DNA of 64,000 nt from Acinetobacter sp. NCu2D-2 (GCF_001647675.1 NZ_CP015594.1:992001-1056000), one strand, 5' to 3'; counted from the first letter of the stretch, positions 44,684 through 54,407 are shown. A program made the numbers and translations. The notes: a model not told the origin generated them from the sequence alone.

Positions 44684-45985
44684 ATGAGCTTATCTCCTAA
44701 GCAAGAACAATTGTTCAAACAAGCAAATAAACATATCCCAGGTGGTGTGAACTCACCTGTACGTGCTTTTAACGGTGTGGGTGGTACGCCCGTTTTTATT
44801 GAGAAAGCTCAAGGTGCTTATCTTTTTGATGTCGATGGTAAACGTTACGTTGACTATGTGGGTTCATGGGGACCAATGATCTTAGGTCATGCGCATCCAG
44901 ATATTATTAAAGCGGTTCAAGAAGCGGCTTTAGATGGTTTAAGTTTTGGTGCACCAACCGTACATGAAACAACTTTGGCAGATATTATCTGCGAAATTAT
45001 GCCATCAATTGAATTGGTTCGTATGACCAACTCAGGTACAGAAGCGACCATGACTGCAATTCGTTTGGCACGTGGTTATACAGGTCGTGACAAAATTGTA
45101 AAATTCGAAGGTTGTTACCACGGTCACTCAGACTCACTATTGGTAAAAGCAGGTTCAGGTTTATTAACCAAAGGTGAAGGTGAAGCGACTTCTGCGGGTG
45201 TACCTGCTGACTTTGCAAAACACACTTTGACACTTCCATATAACGATATCGAAACTTTAAAAGAATGCTTTGCTAAATTCGGTTCTGAAATTGCAGGTGT
45301 GATTGTTGAACCTGTGGCAGGCAACATGAACTTGGTCAAGCCAATTGATGGTTTCTTACAAGCAATTCGTGATGTATGTGATGAGCATGGTTCTGTATTT
45401 ATTATTGATGAAGTGATGACAGGTTTCCGTGTGGGTCTTGGCGGTGCACAAGCGCATTATGGCGTTAAACCCGATTTGACCACTTTAGGGAAAATCATTG
45501 GTGCTGGCTTACCTGTCGGTGCATTCGGTGGTAAACGTGAAATCATGGAATGTATCGCGCCATTAGGCAGTGTTTACCAAGCAGGGACATTGTCGGGCAA
45601 CCCGCTTGCAATGCGTGCGGGTATCGAGATGTTTAAACACCTCCGCCAAGATGGATTCTATGAAAACTTAACAGCTCAACTTTCAAAACTTCTTGCAGGC
45701 TTAGAAGCGGCTGCGAAAGACGCGGGTGTTGCATTTAAGACGCAACAAGTAGGCGGTATGTTTGGTATTTACTTTACTGACCAAGATGACATTACAAGTT
45801 TTGACTCAATGTTGAAATGTGATGTTGCAGCATTCCGTCAATTCTTCCACGGTATGTTAAAACGTGGTGTGAACCTTGCACCTTCTGCATTCGAAGCAGG
45901 TTTCTTCTCAGCAGCGCATAGTGATGAAGATATTGAATTTACAATTCAAGCTGCGAAAGAGACTTTTGCGGAAATGAAGGCTTAA
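44684..45985 (+). CDS. hemL: Glutamate-1-semialdehyde 2,1-aminomutase
   Basis: PLP enzyme giving 5-aminolevulinate, the first tetrapyrrole precursor in the C5 pathway. 433 aa, full length. [17 protein letters not shown] at the N-terminus, [21 protein letters not shown] (Asp contacting PLP nitrogen) and [17 protein letters not shown] with the Schiff-base Lys. A palindrome (46004-46024) and the IS5 element follow. Confidence 0.97.
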   Translation: MSLSPKQEQLFKQANKHIPGGVNSPVRAFNGVGGTPVFIEKAQGAYLFDVDGKRYVDYVGSWGPMILGHAHPDIIKAVQEAALDGLSFGAPTVHETTLADIICEIMPSIELVRMTNSGTEATMTAIRLARGYTGRDKIVKFEGCYHGHSDSLLVKAGSGLLTKGEGEATSAGVPADFAKHTLTLPYNDIETLKECFAKFGSEIAGVIVEPVAGNMNLVKPIDGFLQAIRDVCDEHGSVFIIDEVMTGFRVGLGGAQAHYGVKPDLTTLGKIIGAGLPVGAFGGKREIMECIAPLGSVYQAGTLSGNPLAMRAGIEMFKHLRQDGFYENLTAQLSKLLAGLEAAAKDAGVAFKTQQVGGMFGIYFTDQDDITSFDSMLKCDVAAFRQFFHGMLKRGVNLAPSAFEAGFFSAAHSDEDIEFTIQAAKETFAEMKA

Positions 45986-46036
45986 CTTGTAAATCCTCCC
46001 TAGCCCTCCTTTATAAAAGGAGGGAACGCTTAAATA

Positions 46037-46893
46037 GGGTCTGTTGACATTTGTTGCTTAAAAAAATAGCGAGGTAGTAAAATTAAATCGCCAAACCCAA
46101 TTTTACTCTCGCTATGCCTCGTACAATGCTGAATGATCAACACTGGTCTAAGTTACTTTCTATTTTCCGAAATTTTGATATCTATTTCAAATCTAATTTG
46201 AGAAATTTTGTCGAAGCCATACTTTATAGAATAAGAACAGGCTGTCCTTGGCGTGATTTGCCTAAAGAATTTGGTTCGTATAACTCAATATTTAAAAAAT
46301 ATAATCGTTGGTGTAAAAATGATAAGCTAATGAAAGTATTTAAATTAATTTCTTCAAATGCTGATATGGAATGGGTTTTTATTGACGGTAGTCATGTTCG
46401 GGCACACCAACATTCTGCTGGAATAAAAGATCAGGATATTTCTAAAAGCATTGGTGGAAATAGTTCTAAAATACACTTAGCTGTTGATGCAGATGGCAAT
46501 CCAATTGAAATTATTATCTCCGATGGAACGACGCATGACGTCAAGATTGCTCCAAAAATGATTGAAAAACTGGATTTGAGTGAAACGGAAGTATGTTGTG
46601 CAGACAAGGGATATGACTCTGAATCATTAAGGGAACAAATATCTGCGAAAAAAACTAAAGCTAATATTCCAAGAAAATCAAATACACAGTCAAATAATGA
46701 CCATATGGATTGGTATTTATATAAAATCAGGCACTTAGTTGAGAATGCATTTTGTAGGTTAAAGCAGTTCAGAGGAATAGCAACACGATATGATAAGCTA
46801 AAGTGTAGCTATGAGGGTGCAGTTGCATTAGCTTGTGTATTTATTTGGCTACCTTTATCGGGTAAATTCTATACTTGAAATGTCAACAGACCC
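46037..46893 (+). mobile_element. IS5-family insertion sequence, 857 bp
   Basis: Terminal inverted repeats GGGTCTGTTGACATTT at 46037 and, complemented, ending at 46893. TA on both sides (46035-46036 and 46894-46895) is consistent with a 2-bp target duplication. One uninterrupted transposase gene fills it. It looks intact and potentially mobile. Confidence 0.92.
46114..46878 (+). CDS. IS5-family transposase
   Basis: 254 aa, DDE type. N-terminal DUF4096-like region (MLNDQHWSKLLSIF...RTGCPWRDLPKEFGSYNSIFKKYNRW, by key blocks), then FIDGSHVRAHQ with the first Asp, CCADKGYDSESLRE with the second and VENAFCRLKQFRGIATRYDK with the Glu and the IS5 YREK-like R...K spacing. Single open frame; many relatives need a frameshift to join two ORFs, so this version is of the one-ORF type. 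ATG start near the left end. Confidence 0.93.
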   Translation: MPRTMLNDQHWSKLLSIFRNFDIYFKSNLRNFVEAILYRIRTGCPWRDLPKEFGSYNSIFKKYNRWCKNDKLMKVFKLISSNADMEWVFIDGSHVRAHQHSAGIKDQDISKSIGGNSSKIHLAVDADGNPIEIIISDGTTHDVKIAPKMIEKLDLSETEVCCADKGYDSESLREQISAKKTKANIPRKSNTQSNNDHMDWYLYKIRHLVENAFCRLKQFRGIATRYDKLKCSYEGAVALACVFIWLPLSGKFYT

Positions 46894-46962
46894 TAATTAA
46901 TTTTAAGGTTCTCTTCTTTCCCTTGCGCCATATATGGCTCAGGGTTAGGGGGAGATGTAAAT

Positions 46963-47394
46963 TTGAAAATGGATGATCGAATGAAAACCAAACCCTATTT
47001 AACATTGGCTGATGCTGAGTTTTTATTAAATACGGCACATGAATATGCAATAGAACATAACTTCAATGTCAGTATTGCTGTTGTAGATGAAACTGGTAAT
47101 TTGCTTGCGATGAAACGTATGGATGGTGCATCGCCGATGACTGCAAATTTGTGTTTAGAAAAAGCAAAATGTTCTGCCATTAGTCGCCGTCCTTCAAAGT
47201 TGTTTGAGGATTTGATTAAAGGCGGTCAAATGGGCTTTTTAACCATGGATTCTTTTACTGGTATGCTTGAAGGTGGTGAGCCAATCCTGCATGAAGGGCA
47301 TTTGGTTGGTGCCATGGGTGTTTCAGGTGTTCGTTCTTTTCAAGATGCAGAAATTGCTCAGAAGGCGATTGAGAAGTTCTTGGCAAAAATATAA
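46963..47394 (+). CDS. GlcG/HbpS-family protein (DUF336)
   Basis: 143 aa. LTLADAEFLLNTAHEYA, SIAVVDETGNLLAMKRMDGA, and GGEPILHEGHLVGAMGVSG are the DUF336 hallmarks; some members bind haem, others are linked to glycolate or corrinoid metabolism. The TTG at 46963 has AGGGGGAG 8 bp before it. ATGs at 46969 and 46981 are alternatives. That ribosome-binding sequence lies in the REP-like repeat arm. Confidence 0.88.
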   Translation: MKMDDRMKTKPYLTLADAEFLLNTAHEYAIEHNFNVSIAVVDETGNLLAMKRMDGASPMTANLCLEKAKCSAISRRPSKLFEDLIKGGQMGFLTMDSFTGMLEGGEPILHEGHLVGAMGVSGVRSFQDAEIAQKAIEKFLAKI

Positions 47395-47504
47395 AAAATA
47401 AATAAAGTTAAAGGCATAGATTTTGATCTTAACGAATGAGATCAGAATCTATATGATTATAAAAATAAGAAAAAATATTTTTATCATTTAAATTCGAGGG
47501 GCAT

Positions 47505-48128
47505 ATGAGAAATAAGAAAACGTCTCAACATCAGTTTGGTGGTTTTTTGATAGCTGTTGTGATTACGGCTTTGTTTTTCTATAAAAGTGAATCTAAGCCT
47601 GACAGGAATTATTTATTTCACCCCACCGGTCAGCAAGACTCCAATACTCAGCAGGTTAATGGCTTAAAAGAAATACAAAATTATGCTGAGCAGCAAAAGA
47701 CGATTGATACACAAAACATTCAGCCATTCATAAAAAATGTAATGAATAAATTTCCTATTGATGGTGCACAAAAAGGTAAATTTAAATTTACTTCAAGTGA
47801 TCAGAATGCTGTGTTTCTTCTTCGAGATAAATATACAAATGAATTAAAAGTAGTGGTTCAACTTCCAAAATATGATCAGGTGGAAACGTTGGTTCCTTTT
47901 GGTGAGTATGTAGTTGAATATGCGACAGGTGATGGTAGTTGGCAAGGTTTAGATCGTTTTTGGGGATACTCGACACAGTTCTATAGAAGTAATACACAAC
48001 ATCGGATTTATAAAGTTGATCATGGATATGGTGGCTATACCATACATGGTTCAGGCATTACGTTGAATACACTAAATGGGCAGACGCCTGATCGAATCAA
48101 TAAAGGTAATTTCATAAATTCTAATTAA
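47505..48128 (+). CDS. Hypothetical protein with N-terminal membrane anchor
   Basis: 207 aa. One membrane span or uncleaved signal (about 11-26, FGGFLIAVVITALFFY), then a periplasmic domain with a Gln/Asn-rich linker and Gly/Tyr-rich C-terminus (YKVDHGYGGYTIHGSGITLN). No family recognised. GAGGGGC precedes the ATG. AT-rich relative to its neighbours. Confidence 0.65.
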   Translation: MRNKKTSQHQFGGFLIAVVITALFFYKSESKPDRNYLFHPTGQQDSNTQQVNGLKEIQNYAEQQKTIDTQNIQPFIKNVMNKFPIDGAQKGKFKFTSSDQNAVFLLRDKYTNELKVVVQLPKYDQVETLVPFGEYVVEYATGDGSWQGLDRFWGYSTQFYRSNTQHRIYKVDHGYGGYTIHGSGITLNTLNGQTPDRINKGNFINSN

Positions 48129-48174
48129 ATGATTTACTAAAATTATAAAGATAATCAGCGAATAAAGAGTCGAT

Positions 48175-48519
48175 TTACCTAGAACGCAAAAATATAAGTA
48201 AAATAATTATGACGACTAAGATAAAACTAAGACATTGCTGTTGGTACTTATGGCGTTTATAAATAGATTTAAGTTTTGAATGTTGCTCTAATTTTATTTT
48301 TTCCTGTTGATACCAAGAATAATAGGTGCTCATCATGCTAAAGAATAAGTACCAAAATACAGCAGGGCAAAGTTTTATAGCCAAGATTTTCCAAATTAAT
48401 TCATATTGATTCACCGCTAAATAAATGGCTAAAGCATATAACAGGACGGACACAGCGAATATATAATTCAATGTATTGATGATTTTTAAATCTAAAAATT
48501 GAGTTTTAGTATTTTTCAT
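48175..48519 (-). CDS. Hypothetical membrane protein
   Basis: 114 aa with three hydrophobic segments (about 15-35, 42-62, 93-111) separated by a basic, helical cytoplasmic loop (YQQEKIKLEQHSKLKSIYKRHKYQQ). Family not recognised. Convergent with the preceding gene. Confidence 0.6.
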   Translation of the reverse strand: MKNTKTQFLDLKIINTLNYIFAVSVLLYALAIYLAVNQYELIWKILAIKLCPAVFWYLFFSMMSTYYSWYQQEKIKLEQHSKLKSIYKRHKYQQQCLSFILVVIIILLIFLRSR

Positions 48520-48612
48520 TATTTTTTAAATAAAACGATGTTTGAATCTAAGCTGAGAATATGTAACTTTTATCAGATAAAATAAAGAAAATTCTGCTGT
48601 TTAGAGTCTCCC

Positions 48613-49320
48613 ATGCTTTACCCCATGCCAAAAAAAATCCAATTCGCACCCTCTCAAGCGAAATGGCAACTATCAACAACTGACTCAGTTTTAGTGTTAG
48701 TTGGATTACAAAACCTCCGTGCTGAATCAGGCATTCAAGATTCTGATTTGATGAATAACCTCGTTCAACTAACCAATCGTGCCAAGACCTTAGATATACC
48801 TATTGTGGATTTGTATGGCGATGACCTTATGCAAGGCATGCAACAGCTTGGTGAATATGTCTCAACCCATCCACAGTTGATTATTGCAGGAGAAATCAGC
48901 CCAATGCTGAAACAAATTTTGCCGCATATTAGTAGCGTTACAGATCAGATATGTATTATTGATGACGCAATTTTAATGGCGCACCAAGAACAGCATATTC
49001 AATGGATCGATAACAATACTGCACAAGGTATGCATCATATGAATGCTTATACCTTAATGCGTTTATGGAACTTAAATGCGCCGTCACATTATATTTTATC
49101 GACCAAAGGAATTATGCTTGCGGTTGCAGAGGCGATTGAAATGGACGCTTTAGAAATTGATCCTTATGTCAGTCTAAAAAGTTATGGACTTGATTCTGTC
49201 GCAGTTGTTGGATTAGTCGGATTGTGGCGCGCACATGGTGCGAATATCACCTATGAAGATGTCCTTGAACACAATACTTTGCATGAGTTGGTGAGTTTTA
49301 TTTTGCAATCTATTCGCTGA
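48613..49320 (+). CDS. Isochorismatase-like / carrier-protein fusion (EntB-like)
   Basis: 235 aa. The N-terminal about 150 residues resemble a shortened isochorismatase-hydrolase fold (SVLVLVGLQN, then IPIVDLYGDD), but the catalytic Asp-Lys-Cys set is not evident. The C-terminal about 75 residues are a carrier-protein domain with the phosphopantetheine motif SYGLDSVAVVGL, where Ser is the attachment site. This is the two-domain layout of EntB/DhbB of siderophore synthesis. No siderophore genes are near. Likely a stand-alone carrier protein with a vestigial hydrolase domain; partner unknown. Confidence 0.7.
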   Translation: MLYPMPKKIQFAPSQAKWQLSTTDSVLVLVGLQNLRAESGIQDSDLMNNLVQLTNRAKTLDIPIVDLYGDDLMQGMQQLGEYVSTHPQLIIAGEISPMLKQILPHISSVTDQICIIDDAILMAHQEQHIQWIDNNTAQGMHHMNAYTLMRLWNLNAPSHYILSTKGIMLAVAEAIEMDALEIDPYVSLKSYGLDSVAVVGLVGLWRAHGANITYEDVLEHNTLHELVSFILQSIR

Positions 49321-49453
49321 ATATCTGGAATCGAAAAAAATATCAGGCAAAATCGGAAATTCCATCGGCATTTATAGCTTTGAACATTGTAATTCTTGTC
49401 TAAGCTTTCTATCATTGCCGCCTTGTTTTGCACGATCAGTCTGGGATTGAACT

Positions 49454-50098
49454 TTGAGTAATTTTCTAACCGAACATCTGATACATCGTGAAGATGACTT
49501 TATGGTGGTACATAAACCAGCAGGGTTGCTCACGGTTCCGGGTAAAACAGCAGATTTACAAGATTGTATGATCAATCGTTTATTGGCTGTCGAGCCGAAA
49601 ACATTACTCATTCACCGTCTTGATCGTGACACATCGGGTATTTTGGTGTTTGGCTTGAGCAAAGCAGGTCAAAAATCAATTTCCCGTCAATTCCAAGATC
49701 GACTTACCGATAAAATCTATCAGGCGATTGTGGTTGGAACCTTAACAGGGGAAGGCACAGTGGATGTTCCTGTGGTTTATGATCCAAGTCGTCCTCCACT
49801 GCATATTGCAGATCCAAATCACAGCAAACCTGCGTTAACGCATTGGCAGGCTGTCGAACATTTTGAAATTCAAGGGCAGCCAGTAACACGTGTGAAACTC
49901 ACACCAATTACGGGTCGTTCACATCAACTTCGTGTACATATGCAGTATTTAGGACATCCTATTGTCGGCGATACGTTATATGCCTCTCCCGCGCACCAAG
50001 TTTTGATGCCACGTCTTTGTTTACATGCAGAGCGTTTGAGTTTCCAACATCCTATTTCAAATGAAGCTCTGGAATTTTATTTTCCAGCACCATTTTGA
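49454..50098 (+). CDS. rluA: RluA-family pseudouridine synthase
   Basis: Converts uridine to pseudouridine in tRNA and/or 23S rRNA. 214 aa, TTG start with GGGA 7 bp upstream. The catalytic loop is LIHRLDRDTSGIL with the nucleophile Asp; VVHKPAGLLTVPG and TGRSHQLRVHMQYLGHPIVGD are family blocks. No S4 domain, which with the length points to the RluA subtype (U746 of 23S rRNA and U32 of tRNA) rather than RluC/D. Confidence 0.9.
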   Translation: MSNFLTEHLIHREDDFMVVHKPAGLLTVPGKTADLQDCMINRLLAVEPKTLLIHRLDRDTSGILVFGLSKAGQKSISRQFQDRLTDKIYQAIVVGTLTGEGTVDVPVVYDPSRPPLHIADPNHSKPALTHWQAVEHFEIQGQPVTRVKLTPITGRSHQLRVHMQYLGHPIVGDTLYASPAHQVLMPRLCLHAERLSFQHPISNEALEFYFPAPF

Positions 50099-50239
50099 AA
50101 AAACATTTGAATCGTCATGAATTATGCTCACTTTTTGGTGGGCTTTATGTCAAAATATATTGCTTAAAGGTGTGAAATTTTGCTCAAATGAAATGTTGTT
50201 TTTGAGCATCAGATTCGCAATCTTGAATTAAAGATAAAG

Positions 50240-53077
50240 GTGGAAAAATTGCAGCAGTTTGCTATTGGTCAACGTTGGTTATCAGATACAGAAACAGAAC
50301 TCGGATTAGGGGTTCTTATTGATGTTGATGAGCGCTCGGTCAGCATATTATTCCCAAAAAGTGATGAAACTCGCGTATATGCACGCAACAACGCACCTTT
50401 ATCTCGTATTGTGTTCAATCCAAAAGATGAGCTACAAGACCAAGAAGGCGTGAAATGGCTGGTTGAGTCATTTGAAGACCGTAACGGCGTGTATCGCTAT
50501 AACGTGGTGCGTACCTTAGAAGATGGTACTGAAGAGCGTAAAGCCTTAAACGAAACCCGTATCGGTGCAACCATTCAACTGTCTAAACCACTTGATCGTT
50601 TATTGGCAAGCCAAGTTGACTATAAAGAATGGTATGACTTGCGTATTGAAGCCTTGCTGATGCAAGCCAATATGAAAAGCAGTCCGCTTCGTGGTTTAGT
50701 AGGCTCACGTGTAGGCTTGATTCCACATCAGCTTTATATTGCACACGAAGTGGGTAAACGCTTCGCGCCGCGTGTTTTACTGGCCGATGAAGTAGGTTTA
50801 GGTAAAACCATTGAAGCAGGTTTGATTATTCATCAACAGCTTAAAACAGGTCGTTCTGAACGTATTTTGGTGCTTGTACCAGATTCACTTCAATATCAAT
50901 GGATGATTGAAATGCGCCGTCGTTTCAATCTTGAATTCTCATTGTTTGATTTGACCCGTACAGCTTCTATTAAAGAACACGATCCTGATTTAAACCCATT
51001 CACCACAGAACAACGCATTATCGCTTCTGTCGATCTTATGATTGACCATGACGACTTGCGCGAACAAGCGCTAGAAGCAGGCTTTGATCTATTGGTGGTC
51101 GATGAAGCCCATCACTTGATGTGGTCTGAAGAAGATGGCGGTAATGACCGTTATGACCTTGTTGAAGAGCTTGCAGAAAAGACACCGGGTGTCTTGTTAT
51201 TAACAGCAACACCAGAACAACTAGGTGTTGAATCACACTTTGCGCGTCTGCGTTTGTTAGACCCACAACGTTTTAGTTCGCTTGATCGTTTCTTGGATGA
51301 AGAAACACAGTATCAACAAACCGCTAAAATTGCAGAAGTACTGATGTCTGATATGCCATTAGAGGCAGGACATATTGATGCATTGGAAGGCTTACTTGGT
51401 CAACGTATTGAAGATACGCCTGAACAACGTTTCCGTGCGATTCATGAATTATTAGACCGTCATGGTACAGGTCGTATTTTGTTCCGTAATACCCGTGAAG
51501 CGATCCAAGGTTTCCCTGGTCGTGACTGTCAGCCTGCGCCACTTCCTGCACCAGCAAATTGGTCAATGGATGGTAAGTTGCGTGAACAAATGTGGCCTGA
51601 AGAATCACAACTTGATGGTTCTTGGATGGAAACTGATCCACGTGTTATGTGGCTCATGGAAAAACTTCGTGTCGATTTAAAACACAAAAAAGTATTGTTA
51701 ATTGCACGTAGTGGTCCAGTGGTTGAAGCACTTGAGAATGTTCTTCGTCTGCATGCAGGTATTCGTACTGCAATGTTCCATGAGGGCATGAGCCTACTTG
51801 AACGTGACCAAGCAGCAGCTTACTTTGCTGAAGAATCTTATGGTGCACAAATTCTATTGTGTTCAGAAATCGGTTCTGAAGGTCGTAACTTCCAGTTTGC
51901 TTCAGATTTGATTCTGTTTGACTTGCCTGCTAACCCAGACGTGCTTGAACAGCGTATTGGTCGTCTGGATCGTATTGGTCAAGAAAACCGTATTCAAATT
52001 CATGTGCCTTATTTGGTCGGTACTGCACAAGAGCGTATGTTCCGCTGGTATAACGAAGCTTTAAATATCTTCGGTAATATCTCTCCAACTGCACAAACGC
52101 TGCAAGAAAACTTTATTGTCGACTTAAAAGACTGTTTACTTGCAGACAAAGGTCAACAATTTGAAGACTTACTTGAAGAAGTCAGTGTGCAACGTGAAGC
52201 ACTTGAAGTAGAATTACAGTCAGGTCGTGACCGTTTGCTTGAGTACAATTCTTGCCGTCCGATCGTAGCACAAGAGATTGTGACTGCGCTTGAAGACTAC
52301 GATGACAATACGACTTTGCCAATATTTATGAAACGCTTTATGGCGTCAACCAACATTGATTTTGATGAGCAAAGCAACGGTACAGTCATCATCAAACCAA
52401 CCGACCAAATGCAAGTTCAAGGTTTAACTTTGGACGAAGAAGGCATGACTGCGACCTTCTATCGCGATCAAGCACAAATCCGTGAGGATGCACAGTATTT
52501 GACACTTGAACATCCATTCACTGAATCTGTGATGGAAATGATCAATACTCAAGGTTTTGGTAGTACTAACGTTGCAGTATTGAAGTCTGCGGCACTTCCA
52601 CAAGGTTCTGTACTACTTGAAGTTTGGTTTAAAGTCGATGTCGTTGCACCGAAAGCGTTGAATTTGCCATCTAGCTTGCCACAACAGTTGGTACGTGTGT
52701 TACTGAGTGAAAAAGGTCAGGATTTATCGCAAAAAATTGCGCCTGAAATTTTGAAACCGTATTTACATCACCTTGATGGTAATAGCTGCCGTCAAGTGGT
52801 GAAAGCACGTCGTGATGTGATCGAAGCACGTTATAAAGATGCTTTGGAAATTGCCAAAGCTGCATTGCCAAACTTTAAGCAACAAGCCAAAGAAGTGTAC
52901 GGTAGTAAGTGGCAATATGAAATTGATCGTTTGACTTACCTAAAACAGTTCAACCCAAGTATCCGTGAAGATGAAATTTCACGTCTGCAAAAACTGCAAA
53001 AAGAAGGTTTGAGCTTGCTCGATGGTTTATCAGTGACTCCAGAAGCGATTCAAGTGATGGTTGTGGTTAAACCATAA
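50240..53077 (+). CDS. rapA: RNA polymerase-associated ATPase RapA
   Basis: Swi2/Snf2-family protein that recycles stalled RNA polymerase. 945 aa, GTG start. N-terminal Tudor-like domains (about 1-110), then LADEVGLGKTIEAGL (Walker A), VVDEAHHL (DEAH-type), LLTATPEQLG, helicase C domain with GSEGRNFQFASDLILFDLP and QRIGRLDRIGQ, and the RapA C-terminal domain. Monocistronic, strong terminator. Confidence 0.97.
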   Translation: MEKLQQFAIGQRWLSDTETELGLGVLIDVDERSVSILFPKSDETRVYARNNAPLSRIVFNPKDELQDQEGVKWLVESFEDRNGVYRYNVVRTLEDGTEERKALNETRIGATIQLSKPLDRLLASQVDYKEWYDLRIEALLMQANMKSSPLRGLVGSRVGLIPHQLYIAHEVGKRFAPRVLLADEVGLGKTIEAGLIIHQQLKTGRSERILVLVPDSLQYQWMIEMRRRFNLEFSLFDLTRTASIKEHDPDLNPFTTEQRIIASVDLMIDHDDLREQALEAGFDLLVVDEAHHLMWSEEDGGNDRYDLVEELAEKTPGVLLLTATPEQLGVESHFARLRLLDPQRFSSLDRFLDEETQYQQTAKIAEVLMSDMPLEAGHIDALEGLLGQRIEDTPEQRFRAIHELLDRHGTGRILFRNTREAIQGFPGRDCQPAPLPAPANWSMDGKLREQMWPEESQLDGSWMETDPRVMWLMEKLRVDLKHKKVLLIARSGPVVEALENVLRLHAGIRTAMFHEGMSLLERDQAAAYFAEESYGAQILLCSEIGSEGRNFQFASDLILFDLPANPDVLEQRIGRLDRIGQENRIQIHVPYLVGTAQERMFRWYNEALNIFGNISPTAQTLQENFIVDLKDCLLADKGQQFEDLLEEVSVQREALEVELQSGRDRLLEYNSCRPIVAQEIVTALEDYDDNTTLPIFMKRFMASTNIDFDEQSNGTVIIKPTDQMQVQGLTLDEEGMTATFYRDQAQIREDAQYLTLEHPFTESVMEMINTQGFGSTNVAVLKSAALPQGSVLLEVWFKVDVVAPKALNLPSSLPQQLVRVLLSEKGQDLSQKIAPEILKPYLHHLDGNSCRQVVKARRDVIEARYKDALEIAKAALPNFKQQAKEVYGSKWQYEIDRLTYLKQFNPSIREDEISRLQKLQKEGLSLLDGLSVTPEAIQVMVVVKP

Positions 53078-53089
53078 TTAAAAGACGTA

Positions 53090-53120
53090 AAAAAAGCAGC
53101 TTTCGAGCTGCTTTTTTTAT
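53090..53120. terminator. Bidirectional rho-independent terminator
   Basis: Stem AAAGCAGCT / AGCTGCTTT with TTCG loop, A-run before and T-run after, between rapA and the converging small gene. Confidence 0.9.
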
Positions 53121-53127
53121 TTTTGAT

Positions 53128-53415
53128 TTAGGCGATAAACCGCTCAAAGGCTTGCCAAATCGCATGGCCTGCTTGCTTTGCTGCTTGATCAGAACGTTTC
53201 TGTTTAAAATCTTCTTGTTCAATAGCCAGGAGTAAATCTGCAATACGATCAGCACATGCTGATTCTTCTTCAAAATGATCTAAGATCAATTCTAAATAAT
53301 CATCATATTCATCATGTAAGTCCGGTTTTTTGGCTACGCCTTTAGGATCCCAAATCTGAATTAAAGCGTTGCGGATCTCTTCAATAAATTGATCGGCACG
53401 TGGGTCTTCACTCAT
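53128..53415 (-). CDS. Hypothetical protein
   Basis: 95 aa from the ATG at 53415, chosen because AAGGA stands 7 bp before it; the open frame extends to 53502 without signal. Acidic and helical: DPRADQFIEEIRNALIQIWDPKGV, then ELILDHFEEESACADRIADLLLAIEQEDF. I do not recognise the family firmly. Confidence 0.7.
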   Translation of the reverse strand: MSEDPRADQFIEEIRNALIQIWDPKGVAKKPDLHDEYDDYLELILDHFEEESACADRIADLLLAIEQEDFKQKRSDQAAKQAGHAIWQAFERFIA

Positions 53416-53548
53416 GTGAGCATCCTTGGTTAATGTCATATGACTATAATGCCTGAATTTGATCATAATTGTAGTGGTAATGCAGAATAGAAAGCTCGGC
53501 ACGTTTAAAATAAATGCATCGAATCAAAACTTGTAGAAATACAAGCAT

Positions 53549-53573
53549 TAAAAAAGATGCTTTCGCATCTTTA
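53549..53573 (-). terminator. Rho-independent terminator of the TetR regulator gene
   Basis: Stem AAAGATGC / GCATCTTT with TTTC loop, T-run on the minus strand. Confidence 0.85.
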
Positions 53574-53586
53574 ATGTTTTAACGAT

Positions 53587-54282
53587 TTATCGAATCTGTG
53601 ATTGATCTAAATGTCGTGCACCTTCCAAAATCATACGAATCATGATCATGGTTTGTTCAGCAATTTCTTTGCGCGCTTCAGGTGCCATATCAATCACCTG
53701 AGCACCCATATTAAATACCAATTGCGTAATGGCTTTGGCTGCAATCTCAGGATGTAGCAATTTACTGTTATTTAAACGTTCCAAGCGAATCAAGTCATCA
53801 CGAAGTTCTTGCTGAAAGTAATTCAGCTGACGGTCTACCGCTTGTTTATACGAGTTAGAACCCGTATAGCCTTCGCGAAGTAGTAAACTTAGATTGCCTT
53901 CATCGGCATCGAGCTGCGCGATAAAGACTTCAACAGAACTACGGATAATACTGTTCTGTTTCGATGCTTGTAGACGAGATTCATTTAAAATTTTACGCAG
54001 CACAATACCCGCACGATCAATCAATTCAATCGCGAGTTCATCAATATCTTTAAAGTGGCGGTAAAAACTATTCGGCGCAATTCCTGCTTCACGTGCGACT
54101 TCACGCAGACTGAGCGAGGCAATACTTTTTTGTGGACCAATTAAATTTAGAGCCGCCTGAAATAGCTCTTCTTTCGTAATGGTTGCTTTGCGTCCAACAC
54201 TACGAGATGTCGTTGTTTCTTCCATATCCGTAGAAGAAAGTAATGCTGCATCACTGCTTATTTTCATTGAAAACTCGTTCAT
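53587..54282 (-). CDS. TetR-family regulator, FabR/DesT-like
   Basis: 231 aa. The N-terminal extension is followed by the HTH: TKEELFQAALNLIG, SLREVAREAGIAPNSFYRHFKDIDELA (about 35-85). The C-terminal ligand domain follows. It is divergent from a ferredoxin reductase-desaturase operon, the arrangement of DesT of Pseudomonas and FabR-type regulators that sense unsaturated/saturated acyl-CoA. Two TACA-N2-TGTA palindromes in the shared promoter (54353-54387) are its likely operators. Start at 54267 (Met 6) is possible. Confidence 0.85.
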   Translation of the reverse strand: MNEFSMKISSDAALLSSTDMEETTTSRSVGRKATITKEELFQAALNLIGPQKSIASLSLREVAREAGIAPNSFYRHFKDIDELAIELIDRAGIVLRKILNESRLQASKQNSIIRSSVEVFIAQLDADEGNLSLLLREGYTGSNSYKQAVDRQLNYFQQELRDDLIRLERLNNSKLLHPEIAAKAITQLVFNMGAQVIDMAPEARKEIAEQTMIMIRMILEGARHLDQSQIR

Positions 54283-54352
54283 CGTTGGATTTGTGCATGA
54301 CTTAAAATCATTATAACTGAGCTGCTTAGGGTTGTGAAATAATTAGATACAG

Positions 54353-54387
54353 TACAAATGTATATACAAATATATATACAAGTGTAT
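54353..54387. promoter_or_regulatory. Putative FabR/DesT-type operators
   Basis: TACA-AA-TGTA at 54353-54362 and ATACA-AG-TGTAT at 54376-54387, centres 24 bp apart, in the divergent promoter. E. coli FabR sites share a TACA-N2-TGT core, as I recall. Binding is inference. Confidence 0.5.
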
Positions 54388-54407
54388 AATAATTAAAAAT
54401 TCAACAA

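Larger units (their letters stand above)
45991..46957. repeat. REP-like palindromic element split by an IS
   Basis: Left arm 45991-46007 (AAATCCTCCCTAGCCCT) and, inverted, right arm about 46941-46964 (CTCCCCCTAACCCT core on the minus strand). The left half also has a perfect 9-bp hairpin CCCTCCTTT / AAAGGAGGG (46004-46024). This pattern resembles short intergenic repeats common in Acinetobacter chromosomes. The IS5 element sits between the arms. Confidence 0.5.
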
